Shown here in pieces: positions 53,101 to 61,605 of a stretch of DNA of 64,000 nucleotides. Made by a program: the position numbers and the translations under genes. Location: NCBI GenBank assembly GCA_001464765.1, contig LNDV01000039.1, positions 56,709 to 120,708 on the forward strand, read 5' to 3'. The notes below the pieces were generated by a model. The model saw only the letters and a program-made list of their open reading frames with translations. It did not search any database and was not told the DNA's origin. Every line of letters begins with the position of its first letter. Within the stretch, counting starts at the first letter, position 1. The DNA is from Betaproteobacteria bacterium Ga0077526 (GTDB taxonomy: Bacteria; Pseudomonadota; Gammaproteobacteria; Burkholderiales; Ga0077523).

Positions 53101-55947
53101 CGAGTAGCTCTGGCGCTCGAACAGGTCCACCGTCACACGGACACCGGTCTGCGGGCGGCCCGCCGCATCCACCGCGGCGATCTGCAGCTTGACCTTTTCC
53201 TTCGAAAGCGCCCAGCCGTCGGGCCGCACGCCGAGCAGGATCTTCGAGGGCCAGAGCGTCGTTCGCGCCGCGCGCGTCGAGATCTGGCCGTTCGGGTCCG
53301 CGTACTCCAGTTCGACCAGCAGTTCCCTCGGCTTGTCGGTGCGCGGCAGATCCTCCAGGCGGGTCTTCCCCGCCCCGCCCGCATCGAGCGTGAGAGCCTG
53401 CATCTTCAGGGTGCGCACGTCGGCCGACCGGCGGGAATCGTCCTCGCCCTCGGCGACGTCCTCGTCACTGCTCTCCGTCGCCGAGACCGGCAGATCACCG
53501 GCCACGACCGGGGTGCTCTCCCGCACATCGCCGTTCGCGAAGACGTATCCGTCGAAATCCTCGAACAACACCTGCCGAGGCTGCGTCAGTGCACGGAGCC
53601 GCACCTTCTGCCCGCCGGCCCCACCGCCCGACAGATAGGAAAGCTGCACGCCGACATCCAAGGCCTGCGCATCGACGAGTGGTGCTGCGGGCAACTGGAT
53701 GTCCGCACGCAACGCAGGCAGGCGGAACGCTTCCACACGGAAGCTGCCGCCGCGCTGACCGGTGACGCTGCCTTCCGTCTCGTCCTTGGTCTTCGGACCG
53801 GCCAGCACCACCTCGTACTCGCCCAGCTTGGCGTCCTTCGGAATTGCCCACGTCGACTCGGCGTGTCCGCCGGCTCCCCAGGAGAGCGGCATCTCCCACG
53901 TCTGCCAGGTGCCGATGTGCCGGATGACCGCCCGGGTCGGCAGCGAGCCCGCCGGCGAGAACGCGAACCCGCCACTGGTCTGGCGCCGCGCGAAGTGCTT
54001 CATGCTGACGGTATCCCCGGCGCGGAGCAGCGTGCGGTCGAAGACGGTCACGAGACGCTCGGGCCCTTCGCCATCACCGCGCGGCAAACGGAAGCGCCAG
54101 GTCTCGATGCCGTCGTTCCAGTCGGAGAACGCGAAGGTCGCATCCGGACCCAGCCGCGCCGTGATGAACAGACGGCGATCCCACGATCCTCGGCACGGCG
54201 CCAGAGCATCCCCTCTGGGGAACGTCCGTGAAATCCGGGCGATGCCCTGCCGGTCGGCCTTGCCCTCGAACAGCGCCTTGCCGCTGCAGTCGAGCACGGC
54301 CACGTCGGCGCCCGCCGCGGGCTCGCCCTTGTCGAGCGTGGTCACCCAGACGAGCGAACTCTCGCGGCCCCACTTGAAATGCACGGCGAGGTTCGTGACC
54401 AGTGCGCCGGAAGACACGTAGTAGGGTTTGCCGTCCTTCAGCAGCGCCTGACCCAGCTTCGGGCTCACCACCTCGACCACGTAGAAGCCGGGATCGGGGA
54501 GCGGAATGCCGATCACCTCGAAGTCCTTCTCGCCGCCGGGACGCGGCACGGTGAGCGCCTTCGTCGCATCGGCGTTTCCGAACACGCTGCGCGAAATGTA
54601 GCCCTGGTCGCTCCAGCGGGCTTCGCCGTCCTCGTCGAGACGCTTCAGCCAGTGGAGGATCTCGCGCGGCGACTGCACGCGCAGCAGGCGCGCCGGCAAC
54701 CCCTTCGCCGTCGCGGGACCCGTCACGGCGACCTGCTTGCCGGCCAGGGATTTCTCGACGCTGCGCACCGTGAGCGGCAGCGCGGGCTCCGCCTTCCATT
54801 CGAGGATGCCGAAGCGCGCGGCGAACTTCACGAGCGGCGGCGCGGGATCGGTCTTGACGGTGAGAGGGAAGCGCTTGGCGTTGGCGAGTGCCCGGCCCGC
54901 GTCGTCCACCAGCCCGTCGGGCAGCGACAGCGAATAGGTCATGCCCTCGGCGAACGGGGCATCGAAGGTCACCCGTTCCGTCATGCCACCCCGCCGCTCA
55001 TCGTCGCCGATGACGACTTTCAGGGGCTCGCCGCCAGCCGGCTTCAGCACGATGCGCTCCGCCGCGCTCACCGCGATCGGTGCGGTGAAGTTGAGGGCCA
55101 TCGGCAGCACGGGAATGCAGTTGCCCTTGGCGCGCGTGCGCTGGCAGGAGAACTTCGCGACGAACGCCGGCCGCACCTTGAACGTGAGCGCCTGTTCCTG
55201 GCTCGTGGCCACACCGGATGCGGACTCGATGCCGGGCCCCCACACCAGCCGCACCTCGGCCTCGGCCGGGAGGCGGCCGCGGCACTGCAGGAGCACGGCG
55301 GGGAGCCGGTCGTACGCCTTCGTGCGCACGACCGTATCGGCCTCCGCCCGCTCGAAGGCGGCACGGGCGGTGCGAACCACGAACTCGCGCTGCCGGTCCA
55401 GGATCGCCTTCTTGTCCTTGCCGGTCAGGAGCCGCACCGCCGTGCGCTCACCGCGACCCTGCACGTCACACCACACGTTCTTCGCGACGGTGGCCTCGCG
55501 CAGAGGGGTATCGAGACTCAGCACGAACACCTGGTTCTCGTCGATGCCCTCCTCGCCGTCCCACGGCATCGACTCGACGATTGCCGGTCCGCCCGTGGAG
55601 AACTCGTGCCGCGCCTCGGCGAGCGCCTGCCCGTCGAGGTCCTTCAACTCGGCTTTCGTCCGGAACGCGCAGCGGATGCCCCCCGGCAGATCCCGCTCGA
55701 ACTCGTAAACCCAGTTGCGACCATCCACCCAGCGGCCCTTGCCGGGTTCGGAACACTCGACGTCGAACGGCTGGACGGCCGTCGGCTCGCCGAAAGGCAC
55801 CATCACGGTGGCAAACAGGACCTTCACCTGACGTACGCCCTTCGCTTCACCTTCCGGTACGAAAACCTCCACGCCGGGTCTGGAATCCTGTGCCGTGCCG
55901 AGGGAGGCGAACAGACACAGCAGCAACGCGAGCCACGGGCGGAACAT
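50188..55947 (-). CDS. Bacterial alpha-2-macroglobulin with intact thioester
   Basis: 1919 residues (ATG at 55947 after AGGAGAA). Bacterial A2Ms trap attacking proteases in the periplasm by bait cleavage and covalent capture. Signal peptide 1-19 (CLFASLGTAQ); no lipobox, unlike lipoprotein members such as E. coli YfhM. N-terminal MG domains, bait/A2M_N region (about 560-1000), A2M domain (GRAEVDVPINDSLTSFRIVAIA), and thioester motif CLEQ with Cys1468 inside PYSCLEQRVSKA, followed by an alpha/alpha barrel-like domain and the receptor-like end (YYVYVPKGSWRIEYNLRLNTPGQFHLP). No pbpC gene adjoins; instead it follows an FkbM-like methyltransferase by 8 bp. Confidence 0.94.
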   Translation of the reverse strand: MFRPWLALLLCLFASLGTAQDSRPGVEVFVPEGEAKGVRQVKVLFATVMVPFGEPTAVQPFDVECSEPGKGRWVDGRNWVYEFERDLPGGIRCAFRTKAELKDLDGQALAEARHEFSTGGPAIVESMPWDGEEGIDENQVFVLSLDTPLREATVAKNVWCDVQGRGERTAVRLLTGKDKKAILDRQREFVVRTARAAFERAEADTVVRTKAYDRLPAVLLQCRGRLPAEAEVRLVWGPGIESASGVATSQEQALTFKVRPAFVAKFSCQRTRAKGNCIPVLPMALNFTAPIAVSAAERIVLKPAGGEPLKVVIGDDERRGGMTERVTFDAPFAEGMTYSLSLPDGLVDDAGRALANAKRFPLTVKTDPAPPLVKFAARFGILEWKAEPALPLTVRSVEKSLAGKQVAVTGPATAKGLPARLLRVQSPREILHWLKRLDEDGEARWSDQGYISRSVFGNADATKALTVPRPGGEKDFEVIGIPLPDPGFYVVEVVSPKLGQALLKDGKPYYVSSGALVTNLAVHFKWGRESSLVWVTTLDKGEPAAGADVAVLDCSGKALFEGKADRQGIARISRTFPRGDALAPCRGSWDRRLFITARLGPDATFAFSDWNDGIETWRFRLPRGDGEGPERLVTVFDRTLLRAGDTVSMKHFARRQTSGGFAFSPAGSLPTRAVIRHIGTWQTWEMPLSWGAGGHAESTWAIPKDAKLGEYEVVLAGPKTKDETEGSVTGQRGGSFRVEAFRLPALRADIQLPAAPLVDAQALDVGVQLSYLSGGGAGGQKVRLRALTQPRQVLFEDFDGYVFANGDVRESTPVVAGDLPVSATESSDEDVAEGEDDSRRSADVRTLKMQALTLDAGGAGKTRLEDLPRTDKPRELLVELEYADPNGQISTRAARTTLWPSKILLGVRPDGWALSKEKVKLQIAAVDAAGRPQTGVRVTVDLFERQSYSHRKRLVGGFYAYEYGDSLKRIGEFCTGDTDTRGVVACDAPVAQSGNVVFRARATDADGKVAVAHADAWVAGSGEWWFEVGNDDRMDVLPEKPRYEPGESAVVQVRAPFRKATALVTVEREGILDAFVTTLSGKAPVVKVPLAGNYAPNAFISVLAVRGRVAGVQPTALVDLGRPAFRLGVTNVRVGWKAHTLQVKVTPERGVYRTREKARVAIQVERADGKALPKGAEVAVAAVDEALLDLMPNTSWQLLEAMMHPRGIDVETSTAVSQVIGRRHFGKKALAPGGGGGRQVSRELFDTLLLWRGRVKLDANGRAEVDVPINDSLTSFRIVAIASAGAGLFGTGSTSVRSAQDLQLISGLPPVVRETDRYTATFTVRNASARAMEVELEAAFAPVGGKSGAVTLEKRPVSLAAGEAANVSWTVTVPASTSALQWTASAREVAAEGGAADSMKVSQKVGVAVPVQVVQATLARIDGSLTMPVAPPAAAISGKGELRVNLTPQLGNGLTGVRDYMGAYPYSCLEQRVSKAVALRDSAQWRSIVGTMPGYLDRNGLAKYFPSMAEGSEVLSAYVLAISHEAGWDLPENVSASLKRGLGDFVAGRLSRPGIYPAADLAIRKIAALDALTRHGETVDPAVLSTFELRPDLWPTSAVIDWLAIAQRWDAMPDREKHAKQAENILRTRLDLQGTRLGFSTEQRDALWWLMVSGDVNANRMLLAVLDHPRWKEDLPRLARGSWLRQKRGHWDTTVANAWGTLAMEKFSQRFESQPVAGATTGVLGDAARKHVWRGTDDGASMSFEWPAQTRDLKLTHEGGGTPWATVQSRAAIPRTEPYESGYRIRKTVTVIDGGGGLSIGNVVRVRLDLEAQADMTWVVVDDPVPAGATILGSGLGNDSEMLKGRSSSDGALWTAFEERAFDAFRSYYVYVPKGSWRIEYNLRLNTPGQFHLPATRVEAMYAPEMFGEFPNANVVVGK

Positions 55948-55955
55948 CGGTTCTC

Positions 55956-56888
55956 CTAGGAGGGGGAGGAAGCTTCCCGCATGGGCGAAGCGGAGCGTTC
56001 CTCGACCAGCGCGAGATGGAACGGCAGGGAACGGCCATGCTTCTGGCCGCAGGCGGCGCCGGCGGCATCCCATGCGCTGGCGAGCAGCGCATGCCGGTCC
56101 TCGATGGCGCGCCAGGGCAGGCTGTCGACCCCGTTCTCCTGGAAATGCGAGTACCCGGGCGGATGGGCGAGAAACAGTTCACGGTCCGGCTGTTCGACGA
56201 TACCGAAGCGGGACTGCATGAGCGCCGCGTAGCGCCGATCCACGAGCGTGACGTCGTGGGTGAACGCCGTGATGAAGTCGATCTGCGCGGCGAAGTAACC
56301 GAACTGGCGCCCGAGTTCCGCCATGTAGGCGAGCGACGCGCCGTAGAAGCCGCTCACCTTGTTGCGGTCGTCGACGCAGCGGTACTCCGGGTGATAGTGC
56401 ACCGCGAACGCGAGCGGCGGCGGAAACTCCGGCTGCACCTCGAGCTGCAGCACCTTCGGGCGGAAGCCCGCCTCGAAGATGGCGCGCAGCACGGGACCAT
56501 CGTAGCCGTCGATGTCGAGCTTCAGGAAGTCGGGGTCCCGCGGGCAGCCGTTGGCGCTCAGCAGGCCGGCGATGTTGGACGGCGTGATGAAGGTGCCGAT
56601 GAGTTTGCGGACGGAAGGCGAAGGCAGGTTGACCGCGAGTGCCGCATTGGAGCCGCCCTCGATGGCAAGACCGGCGTAGCCGGCCTGGTACAGCGGATAG
56701 ACGGGGTCGTTGCACGACACGCCGTCGCCTGCGCCGAGATTCACGGCGAAACCATTGGCTGACTCGGGCGAGGCTTCGGCGATGGCCATGGCCATGGCAT
56801 GCGGCGCGACCAGCGTCACGGTGTAGTCGCGGCCGTCCGCCGCGGAGCGGACCAGAAGGCGGCGCACCGCGTTCTGCGTATCGTTCAC
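55956..56888 (-). CDS. FkbM-like SAM-dependent methyltransferase
   Basis: 310 residues from GTG 56888; a TTG at 56903 would add five. Rossmann-type motifs NLGAGDG, LAIEGG and FLKLDIDGYDGPVLRAIFEAG match the FkbM methyltransferase family, which O-methylates sugars or other metabolites. No signal peptide. It is located between a surface-adhesin-like gene and the A2M gene on one strand (gaps 49 and 8 bp), so it may act on an envelope glycan, but this is inference from position. Confidence 0.78.
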   Translation of the reverse strand: MNDTQNAVRRLLVRSAADGRDYTVTLVAPHAMAMAIAEASPESANGFAVNLGAGDGVSCNDPVYPLYQAGYAGLAIEGGSNAALAVNLPSPSVRKLIGTFITPSNIAGLLSANGCPRDPDFLKLDIDGYDGPVLRAIFEAGFRPKVLQLEVQPEFPPPLAFAVHYHPEYRCVDDRNKVSGFYGASLAYMAELGRQFGYFAAQIDFITAFTHDVTLVDRRYAALMQSRFGIVEQPDRELFLAHPPGYSHFQENGVDSLPWRAIEDRHALLASAWDAAGAACGQKHGRSLPFHLALVEERSASPMREASSPS

Positions 56889-56937
56889 GCCGGGCGCCCG
56901 CAATCACCCGAGCCGGACAACGCCGTCTCCGCGACAG

Positions 56938-57357
56938 TCACTTCGCTTCGGCCCGCGGTCCCGCGGATCGCTCGCACGCGAAGTCGAGCGTCGCTCGACC
57001 GGGTGAACCCGCATCGATGGTCTCCCACACGCGCTTCATGTCGCCCGAGGACCACAGCACCTCGTTGGAGAGCCCGATGATGGAGAGCGATACCGCACGG
57101 TGCTGCTTGCGATCGCAGTCGCATTCGACCACGCCGCGCGTCTCCCGGATGAGCGGCATGCCGGGCGTGTCGCCGAGCGGATGCGGCTTGCGGTAGATCA
57201 CGCGCTTGTCCACACGAACCACTTCGTCGGTGCGAAGCAGCGAACCATCGTCGACATAGTGCTCCATGTCCCCGTCGGTCCCGACCAGCACCCAACCCGC
57301 AGCCTGCGCCACGCCGCTGCCAAGACACAACGCCATCCCCAGCATCCACGATCGCAT
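56938..57357 (-). CDS. Small exported protein, surface-adhesin E-like
   Basis: 139 residues. Signal peptide (SWMLGMALCLGSGVAQA), then GWVLVGTDGDMEHYVDDGSLLRTDEVVRVDKRVIY and a VVECDCDRKQHRAVSLSIIG block. This layout (early Trp, YVD..S.. strand, central Asp-Cys) resembles the surface-adhesin protein E family of Gram-negative bacteria. Role unknown. Start chosen at the signal-peptide Met. Confidence 0.75.
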   Translation of the reverse strand: MRSWMLGMALCLGSGVAQAAGWVLVGTDGDMEHYVDDGSLLRTDEVVRVDKRVIYRKPHPLGDTPGMPLIRETRGVVECDCDRKQHRAVSLSIIGLSNEVLWSSGDMKRVWETIDAGSPGRATLDFACERSAGPRAEAK

Positions 57358-57492
57358 GTCGTCTCCCGCGTTGCGCCGGCCGGTCGCCTGTGACACGATC
57401 CCTGCGCACCCGTCGAAGCATACCGTTTCGCCCCTGTCCGCGCGACGGCCCGCCGCGTCGGCACCTGCTGATCAGACCTCCCCTCGGAGCAC

Positions 57493-60400
57493 ATGCCCGA
57501 AGCTTCCCCCGCCCGCCCCGCCTCCCGCCTTCGCCGACTCGCGCGGGTATCGGCCTGGACGGTGACGGGACTGGTGGTCCTGGTGGTGGCCTTCGTGGCC
57601 TACGTGGCAGTTGTAGGCATCACCATCGACGCCTCGCCGCTCCGCGCCCGGCTCGCGGCCGCGTTTTCCGACGCGCTCCATCGAGAAGTCCGCTTCGATG
57701 GTCCGGCACAGCTCGAGATCTCCGGCGAACCGTGGCTGCGGGTGGGCGGGCTGCACATCGCGAATCCGGGCGGGTTCGCCACCGGCACGCTGGCAAGCCT
57801 GGGCGAGGCCCGCCTCGCGGTGGATTTGTGGCAGCTGCTCCACAGCCGTGTGCACATCCGCGAACTCTCCGGCAGCGGCCTCGCCGTGAAGCTCGTCACC
57901 CACCGGGACGGCAGCAACAACTGGACCTTCGCATTTCCAGGCAGCCCGGCCCCGGCCGCGCCGCCTCCCGATGCCGCCAGGGGCGAAGGCGCCACCGCGG
58001 CGAAGGATGCCGCCCTCATGCTCGACATCCGCAAGGTGTCGCTGGACCGCCTCAACGTCGAGTTCGTCGGACGCGACGGCAGGAGCCACTTCTTCGATCT
58101 GGACCGCATGCAGGGACAGTCTCCCCAGGGCCAGCCTCTGCAGGTCTCCCTGCGCGGCGCCGTCGAGAAAAGCTTTCCTTACGACGTCACTTTCACCGGT
58201 GGCCCGCTGTCCGATCTCGTCGGTTCTGCACAACCGTGGCCCCTGACACTCCGGGTCGAGTTCCTCAGCACCGTGCTGAATCTGAAGGGCCAGGTGAAGG
58301 GGCTGGGCGGCGACATCGACTTCGCCATGGGCACCGAGAATCTCGCCGAGGTCGAGCGTCTGCTCCAGACGACCCTCCCGAAGGTCGGCGCCACGGCCCT
58401 CGCGGCACACCTCCGATTCAGCCCGAATCACCTGGAGGTCACTTCCCTCACCGGGGTCATGGGCCGCACCGCCATGAGCGGCGAAGTCACCTTCGACAAC
58501 CGTGGCGAGCGCCCCGCGATCCGCGGCCGGCTCGCGCTGCCGACGCTCGATCTGCGGCCGTTCCTCAACGACAACGCCAAGGACGAGGAGGAGCCGAAGA
58601 GCTTCCGCGACACCTATCGCGAACTCTCGCAGGCCACGTTCTCGCTCCGCGCGTTGCGCGATGCCGACGTGGATCTCGAACTCGCCGTGGACCGCTGGCT
58701 GAGTCTGCCCGGCGATGTCCGCGATGCAAAGCTGGCCGTGCGGGTGCACGAAGGCAAGCTCGAAGCCCCGGTGACCGTGACGATCACTGACGTGGCGCTC
58801 CGCGGCGACATCCGTGCGGACGGCGCGGCCGACCCGCCCCGGTTCGCGCTGTCCCTGGCCACCGACGACTCCGACCTGGGCGGTCTGGCGGAATTGCTCA
58901 CGGGCGCCCGTGGCGTGCAGGGACATCTCCAGCGCTTCGGCCTGAACATCCGGGCGGAAGGCGACCAAGGTGCGGAGCTGGTGCGCAGTCTCGACGTGAA
59001 ACTCGCCATCGAGAAGGGCCGCTTCTCCTACGGCAACTTCGACGGCGGCCGGCCGGTGGCCTTCGATCTCGACCGGTTCGTCGTCGCACTGCCCGCGGCG
59101 AAGCCGCTGAGCGGCGAATTGCGCGGCGCCCTGCTGGGCCAGAAGATTCTCGCGCGCCTGAGCGGCGGCTCGCTCGAGAAGGTGATGCAGGACGAGAGCA
59201 CGCCGCTCGACTTCGAGGTGCGATCCGGCAGCGTGCGCGCGCATCTGTCCGGCGTGCTGCGTGCGCCCGCGGCGGACAAGGGACCGACGCTCGCCTTCGA
59301 CCTCGCCGCCGACCGCACGGCCGACGTCACCCGATGGCTCGGTCTGCCGGCGGGCGCGAGTGCGAAGGTGTCCCTCAAGGGCAAGGCGTCGATGACCGAG
59401 ACTGACTGGCGCATCGACGATCTCGCCTTTCAGCTGGGGCGGAGCCGCATCGACGCCGCGCTCGCGCGCACCGTCGTCGCCGGCAAGCCGCTCGTCCAGG
59501 TCCGCCTCGATGCCGCCGCCATCGACGTGGCAGAACTCGAGAGCCTGCTGCCGAAGACACCGCCCAAGCCTCGCAAGGAACCGGTGGCCGAACGTCCGGT
59601 GCTGGAGATCCCCATCCTTCCCAAGGGCATCGATCTCGGCGACGCCGACGCCACCATCCGCGTCCGCCGCGTGACGGGTACACCGCTCGAACCGCGGGAG
59701 ATTCTTTTCGATGGCCGCGTTCGCGACGGTGCGATGCAGCCTTCGGCCTTCTCGGCGACCATCGCCGACGTCGCCTTCCGCGGCGCGCTGTCCCTGGATC
59801 TGCGCACGAGTCAGCCACGCAGTTCGTTGTGGCTGATGGCGGAACAGGTCGACGTCGGCAAGCTCCTGCGGCGATTCGGTCTCGGCGACACCCTCGAAGC
59901 GCAGGTCGGTGCGATCCGCCTCAGCCTGGAGGCCCGATCGAGCCTGCTGGGCGAGCTGCTGGCGAATTCGGAACTCGTGGGCAACGTGGAGGACGCCCGC
60001 GTGACGCTGCGCGATGCGAACACGCGGGCCGAGGCGAAGATCCGGCTGGATCAGGGCGTGCTCCGCGCAGGACGCGGCGCACCGGTACGCCTGTCGCTCG
60101 ACGGCAGCATGGACGGCGTGCCGATCGACATCGATCTCGAAACCGCGACGGTGCTGCAATTGCTCGCACCGTCCGGCCCGATCCCGTTTCGCATGACCGC
60201 AACCGTCCCGGATCTGAAGGTGAAGCTGGACGGCACCCTCGCGAAGCCCGTCGGCAAGGGCGACATCGAACTCTCGCTCGATGCGAGCGGCACGCGCTTC
60301 GACAAGCTGAACGGACTCGTCCGTGCGCAGTTGCCGCCGTGGGGCCCTTACTCCGCCGCGGGCCGATTCCGCATGTCGGCCCAGGGCTACGAAGTCTCGT

Positions 60401-61497
60401 CCCTCAAGCTGACCGTGGGTTCCAGCACTCTCCTCGGCCGCGGCGCGCTGCTGACGGCCGGAGCGAAACCGCGACTGGAAGTGGACCTCACCGCACCCGA
60501 CATCCAGCTCGACGATTTCGCCTTCGGCGACTGGTCGCCCGTGGAACGCAAGCCCGAGAAGGACGAGGCGGAGGACAAGACGCTCACGGTCGAGGAACTG
60601 AAGGCCAAGACGGCGTCCGCAAGCGACGAGGCGCAGAAACTGCTGAGCCCCGCGGTGCTGAGGCGACAGGATGTGCGGCTCACGGTACGCGTGGACCGCG
60701 TGCTGTCCGGCAATGACAAGCTGGGAAGCGGCCGGCTCGAGGCCCGCCTGGAGAACGGCCGCGCAGAGATCGGGCCGGTGGAAGTGCAGATTCCCGGCGG
60801 GTCGGCACGCCTCGCTCTCGGCTATGAACCGACGGACACGGAAGTGCGCGTCGACACTAAGATCGACGTGGAGCGTTTCGACTACGGCATCCTCGCCCGG
60901 CGCATCAAGCCCGAGACCGATCTGCGCGGACAGTTCAGCCTGCGCATGGATGTCAGCTCCCGCGCCCGGTATCTCTCCGACATCCTCAAGTTCGGCACCG
61001 GCCGCGTCGAGTTCGCGGTGTGGCCCGAGAACATGCGCTCGGGCATCTTCGACCTCTGGGCGGTGAATCTGCTCGTCGCGCTGGTACCCGCGGTCGACCC
61101 GGGCTCCGGATCGAAGATCAACTGCGCCCTCGGCCGCTTCGAACTGCGAGATGGCCAACTGGTGGATCGCACCATCGTGCTCGACACGAGCCGCATGCGC
61201 GTGAGCGGTCGGGGCCGCGCGGACTTCCGCGAGGAAGAAGTCGCGCTCCGCATGCAGCCGCAGGCCAAGGTGCCGCAGTTCCTGAGCCTTGCCACGCCCA
61301 TCCAGGTCACCGGCAAGTTCGGCAAGTTCAAGATCGGCGTGTCCACCGGCGATGTCCTGGGAACCATGGGCCGACTGGCGAGTTCGGTGTTCTGGGTACC
61401 GATCCAGAAGCTGTTCACCAAGGAAGTCCCGGCCGACGGTCATGACGTCTGCAACGTCACCCTGCCACCGGTCACATCCATGCCCGCATTTCGCTGA
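57493..61497 (+). CDS. AsmA family envelope protein
   Basis: 1334 residues anchored by one N-terminal helix (about 22-44), with an AsmA N-domain (LRARLAAAFSDALHREVRFDGPAQLEI, then WLRVGGLHIANPGGF) and a very long beta-rich periplasmic part that ends in an AsmA-C/DUF3971-like region (VSGRGRADFREEEVALRMQPQ, KVPQFLSLATPIQVTGKFGKFKIG). Members of this group (YicH, TamB, YhdP relatives) are thought to form hydrophobic grooves carrying phospholipids between membranes. The high Leu/Asp/Arg periodicity fits repeated beta-groove units. Confidence 0.92.
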   Translation: MPEASPARPASRLRRLARVSAWTVTGLVVLVVAFVAYVAVVGITIDASPLRARLAAAFSDALHREVRFDGPAQLEISGEPWLRVGGLHIANPGGFATGTLASLGEARLAVDLWQLLHSRVHIRELSGSGLAVKLVTHRDGSNNWTFAFPGSPAPAAPPPDAARGEGATAAKDAALMLDIRKVSLDRLNVEFVGRDGRSHFFDLDRMQGQSPQGQPLQVSLRGAVEKSFPYDVTFTGGPLSDLVGSAQPWPLTLRVEFLSTVLNLKGQVKGLGGDIDFAMGTENLAEVERLLQTTLPKVGATALAAHLRFSPNHLEVTSLTGVMGRTAMSGEVTFDNRGERPAIRGRLALPTLDLRPFLNDNAKDEEEPKSFRDTYRELSQATFSLRALRDADVDLELAVDRWLSLPGDVRDAKLAVRVHEGKLEAPVTVTITDVALRGDIRADGAADPPRFALSLATDDSDLGGLAELLTGARGVQGHLQRFGLNIRAEGDQGAELVRSLDVKLAIEKGRFSYGNFDGGRPVAFDLDRFVVALPAAKPLSGELRGALLGQKILARLSGGSLEKVMQDESTPLDFEVRSGSVRAHLSGVLRAPAADKGPTLAFDLAADRTADVTRWLGLPAGASAKVSLKGKASMTETDWRIDDLAFQLGRSRIDAALARTVVAGKPLVQVRLDAAAIDVAELESLLPKTPPKPRKEPVAERPVLEIPILPKGIDLGDADATIRVRRVTGTPLEPREILFDGRVRDGAMQPSAFSATIADVAFRGALSLDLRTSQPRSSLWLMAEQVDVGKLLRRFGLGDTLEAQVGAIRLSLEARSSLLGELLANSELVGNVEDARVTLRDANTRAEAKIRLDQGVLRAGRGAPVRLSLDGSMDGVPIDIDLETATVLQLLAPSGPIPFRMTATVPDLKVKLDGTLAKPVGKGDIELSLDASGTRFDKLNGLVRAQLPPWGPYSAAGRFRMSAQGYEVSSLKLTVGSSTLLGRGALLTAGAKPRLEVDLTAPDIQLDDFAFGDWSPVERKPEKDEAEDKTLTVEELKAKTASASDEAQKLLSPAVLRRQDVRLTVRVDRVLSGNDKLGSGRLEARLENGRAEIGPVEVQIPGGSARLALGYEPTDTEVRVDTKIDVERFDYGILARRIKPETDLRGQFSLRMDVSSRARYLSDILKFGTGRVEFAVWPENMRSGIFDLWAVNLLVALVPAVDPGSGSKINCALGRFELRDGQLVDRTIVLDTSRMRVSGRGRADFREEEVALRMQPQAKVPQFLSLATPIQVTGKFGKFKIGVSTGDVLGTMGRLASSVFWVPIQKLFTKEVPADGHDVCNVTLPPVTSMPAFR

Positions 61498-61605
61498 TTC
61501 CGGTGGATTGAAGGGCGCTTTACTCGCTATGATTTGATGCGGTGCCGCAGGGCATGTGCCCCGCAGTAAGGTACCCATTTCTTTCTCTTCTCATCCGGAC
61601 CCTCC

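Noticed and set aside
50272..54231. 1300-residue open frame antisense to the alpha-2-macroglobulin gene
   Set aside because: Composition is Arg/His-rich with no domain; the minus strand carries the recognisable A2M with thioester motif.
57472..61578. Very long open frame antisense to the AsmA gene
   Set aside because: It is a GC-skew shadow: Arg/His/Glu-rich, no family motifs, while the plus strand shows a clear AsmA protein.
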